Source: a virus
Virus record (IMG/VR): IMGVR_UViG_3300045118_000751
Location: 1 to 36,986 of that record
Direction: 5' to 3' (one strand)
DNA length: 36,986 nt
Part shown: piece after piece, positions 36,741 to 36,986 of the stretch
Layout of the letters: the number at the start of each line of letters is the position of its first letter
How positions within the stretch are numbered: the stretch's first letter is position 1
Position numbers and translations under genes: made by a program
Notes under the pieces: generated by a model
The model's database searches: none
What the model saw: the letters and a program-made list of their open reading frames with translations, nothing else
Told to the model about the DNA's origin: nothing

Positions 36741-36986
36741 CTACAAACCGTTGTTCTTTAATATGAAAGATGGCTTATCAACAAATATTTTGTCGCCTAA
36801 TTTAATTTTTTTTGCTTTTACCCATTTACCATTTTTTAAAAGTTTGGTATCTTTACTAATAATTATGGATTTTCCTAATTTTGTTCTTATTCTATAACAG
36901 TGTAATTTTTGAGTATTTAGAATTTTAGTAGGAATTATATATTCAATTTTTTTTGTCTTCTTATTATAACTTTTTATAGGAAAATA
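36741..36986 (-). CDS. Intein N-fragment, second part (continues the ORF cut at the left edge)
   Basis: Open from the right edge to a TAG at 36741-36743. Codes for 81 residues that look like the Hint-domain middle: a block-B-like stretch HCYRIRTKLGKSIIIS, then GKWVKAKKIKLGD, the usual beta-strand pair after block B. Joined to position 1 through the shared 5-base AAATA the frame is continuous, giving an N-intein of about 102 residues starting at Cys (nucleotide 68). The block-B histidine that normally follows the T-x-x pattern appears replaced (S-K-D-T). The fragment ends with a genuine stop. A second in-frame TAA lies two codons further on, so simple readthrough would not join it to the C-part. 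N-terminal split-intein half is the best reading; a decayed contiguous intein is the alternative. Confidence 0.8.
   Translation of the reverse strand, partial: YFPIKSYNKKTKKIEYIIPTKILNTQKLHCYRIRTKLGKSIIISKDTKLLKNGKWVKAKKIKLGDKIFVDKPSFILKNNGL

Noticed and set aside
36741-36743. Recoding of TAG (stop suppression) to join the intein halves
   Set aside because: A TAA follows two codons later in the same frame, and TAG/TAA serve as ordinary stops in many genes here; an SD and ATG are present for the second half.

Overview
The window reads as an almost complete, circularly closing genome of a short-tailed (podovirus-like) double-stranded DNA phage of about 37 kb. The host is not identifiable. It is probably diderm, because the lysis cassette looks spanin-like, there is a small lipoprotein, and several products carry Sec-type signal peptides. 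Arginine is often encoded by AGG, TTG/GTG starts occur, and no tRNA, integrase, DNA polymerase or RNA polymerase was recognised. The two ends fall inside one gene. The left edge ends in the N-terminal part of an intein in a DnaB-type helicase, and the right edge continues that intein in the same frame across a 5-base overlap (AAATA at 1-5 and 36982-36986).

Layout: two opposed transcription arms diverge near 3.8-3.97 kb, where near-consensus sigma70 promoters face both ways, and converge at about 30.79 kb. The minus arm from 3.78 kb down to 1, continuing from 36986 to 36342, holds small zinc-ribbon and hypothetical proteins, a putative replication initiator with iteron-like repeats inside it, and the helicase. 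A non-coding, repeat-rich region (35.87-36.28 kb) follows. A second minus block (35.87-30.79 kb) has a cytosine methyltransferase, an Imm-5-like alanine-rich protein, a DUF6745-like protein with about 65 tetrapeptide repeats and its usual small partner, small membrane proteins and a lipoprotein.

The plus arm (4.4-30.79 kb) is the packaging, virion and lysis arm: small terminase, four tiny ORFs, large terminase, a possible cell-wall hydrolase, portal, scaffold, major capsid protein, decoration protein, a Wzy/O-antigen-ligase-like membrane protein, coiled-coil protein, adaptor, tail protein, fibre and collar proteins, three internal virion proteins, a 1054-residue fibre, a CheY-like receiver protein, then holin/spanin-like membrane genes. 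Most plus-arm genes overlap by ATGA/TAATG or have strong Shine-Dalgarno (SD) sequences.

Most notable points: (1) a helicase intein broken by two in-frame stops and restarted from its own SD and ATG, a candidate split intein; (2) a group I intron with a LAGLIDADG ORF in the capsid gene, whose splice sites can be placed exactly by P1 and P10 pairing; (3) an HNH gene on the opposite strand with its own promoter and a pseudoknotted leader; (4) several promoter-linked RNA leaders with interleaved perfect helices; (5) Sec-like signal peptides on five predicted virion proteins; (6) a phage-borne receiver domain and an O-antigen polymerase/ligase-like protein. All functional calls rest on reading motifs by eye; no database search or folding program was run.
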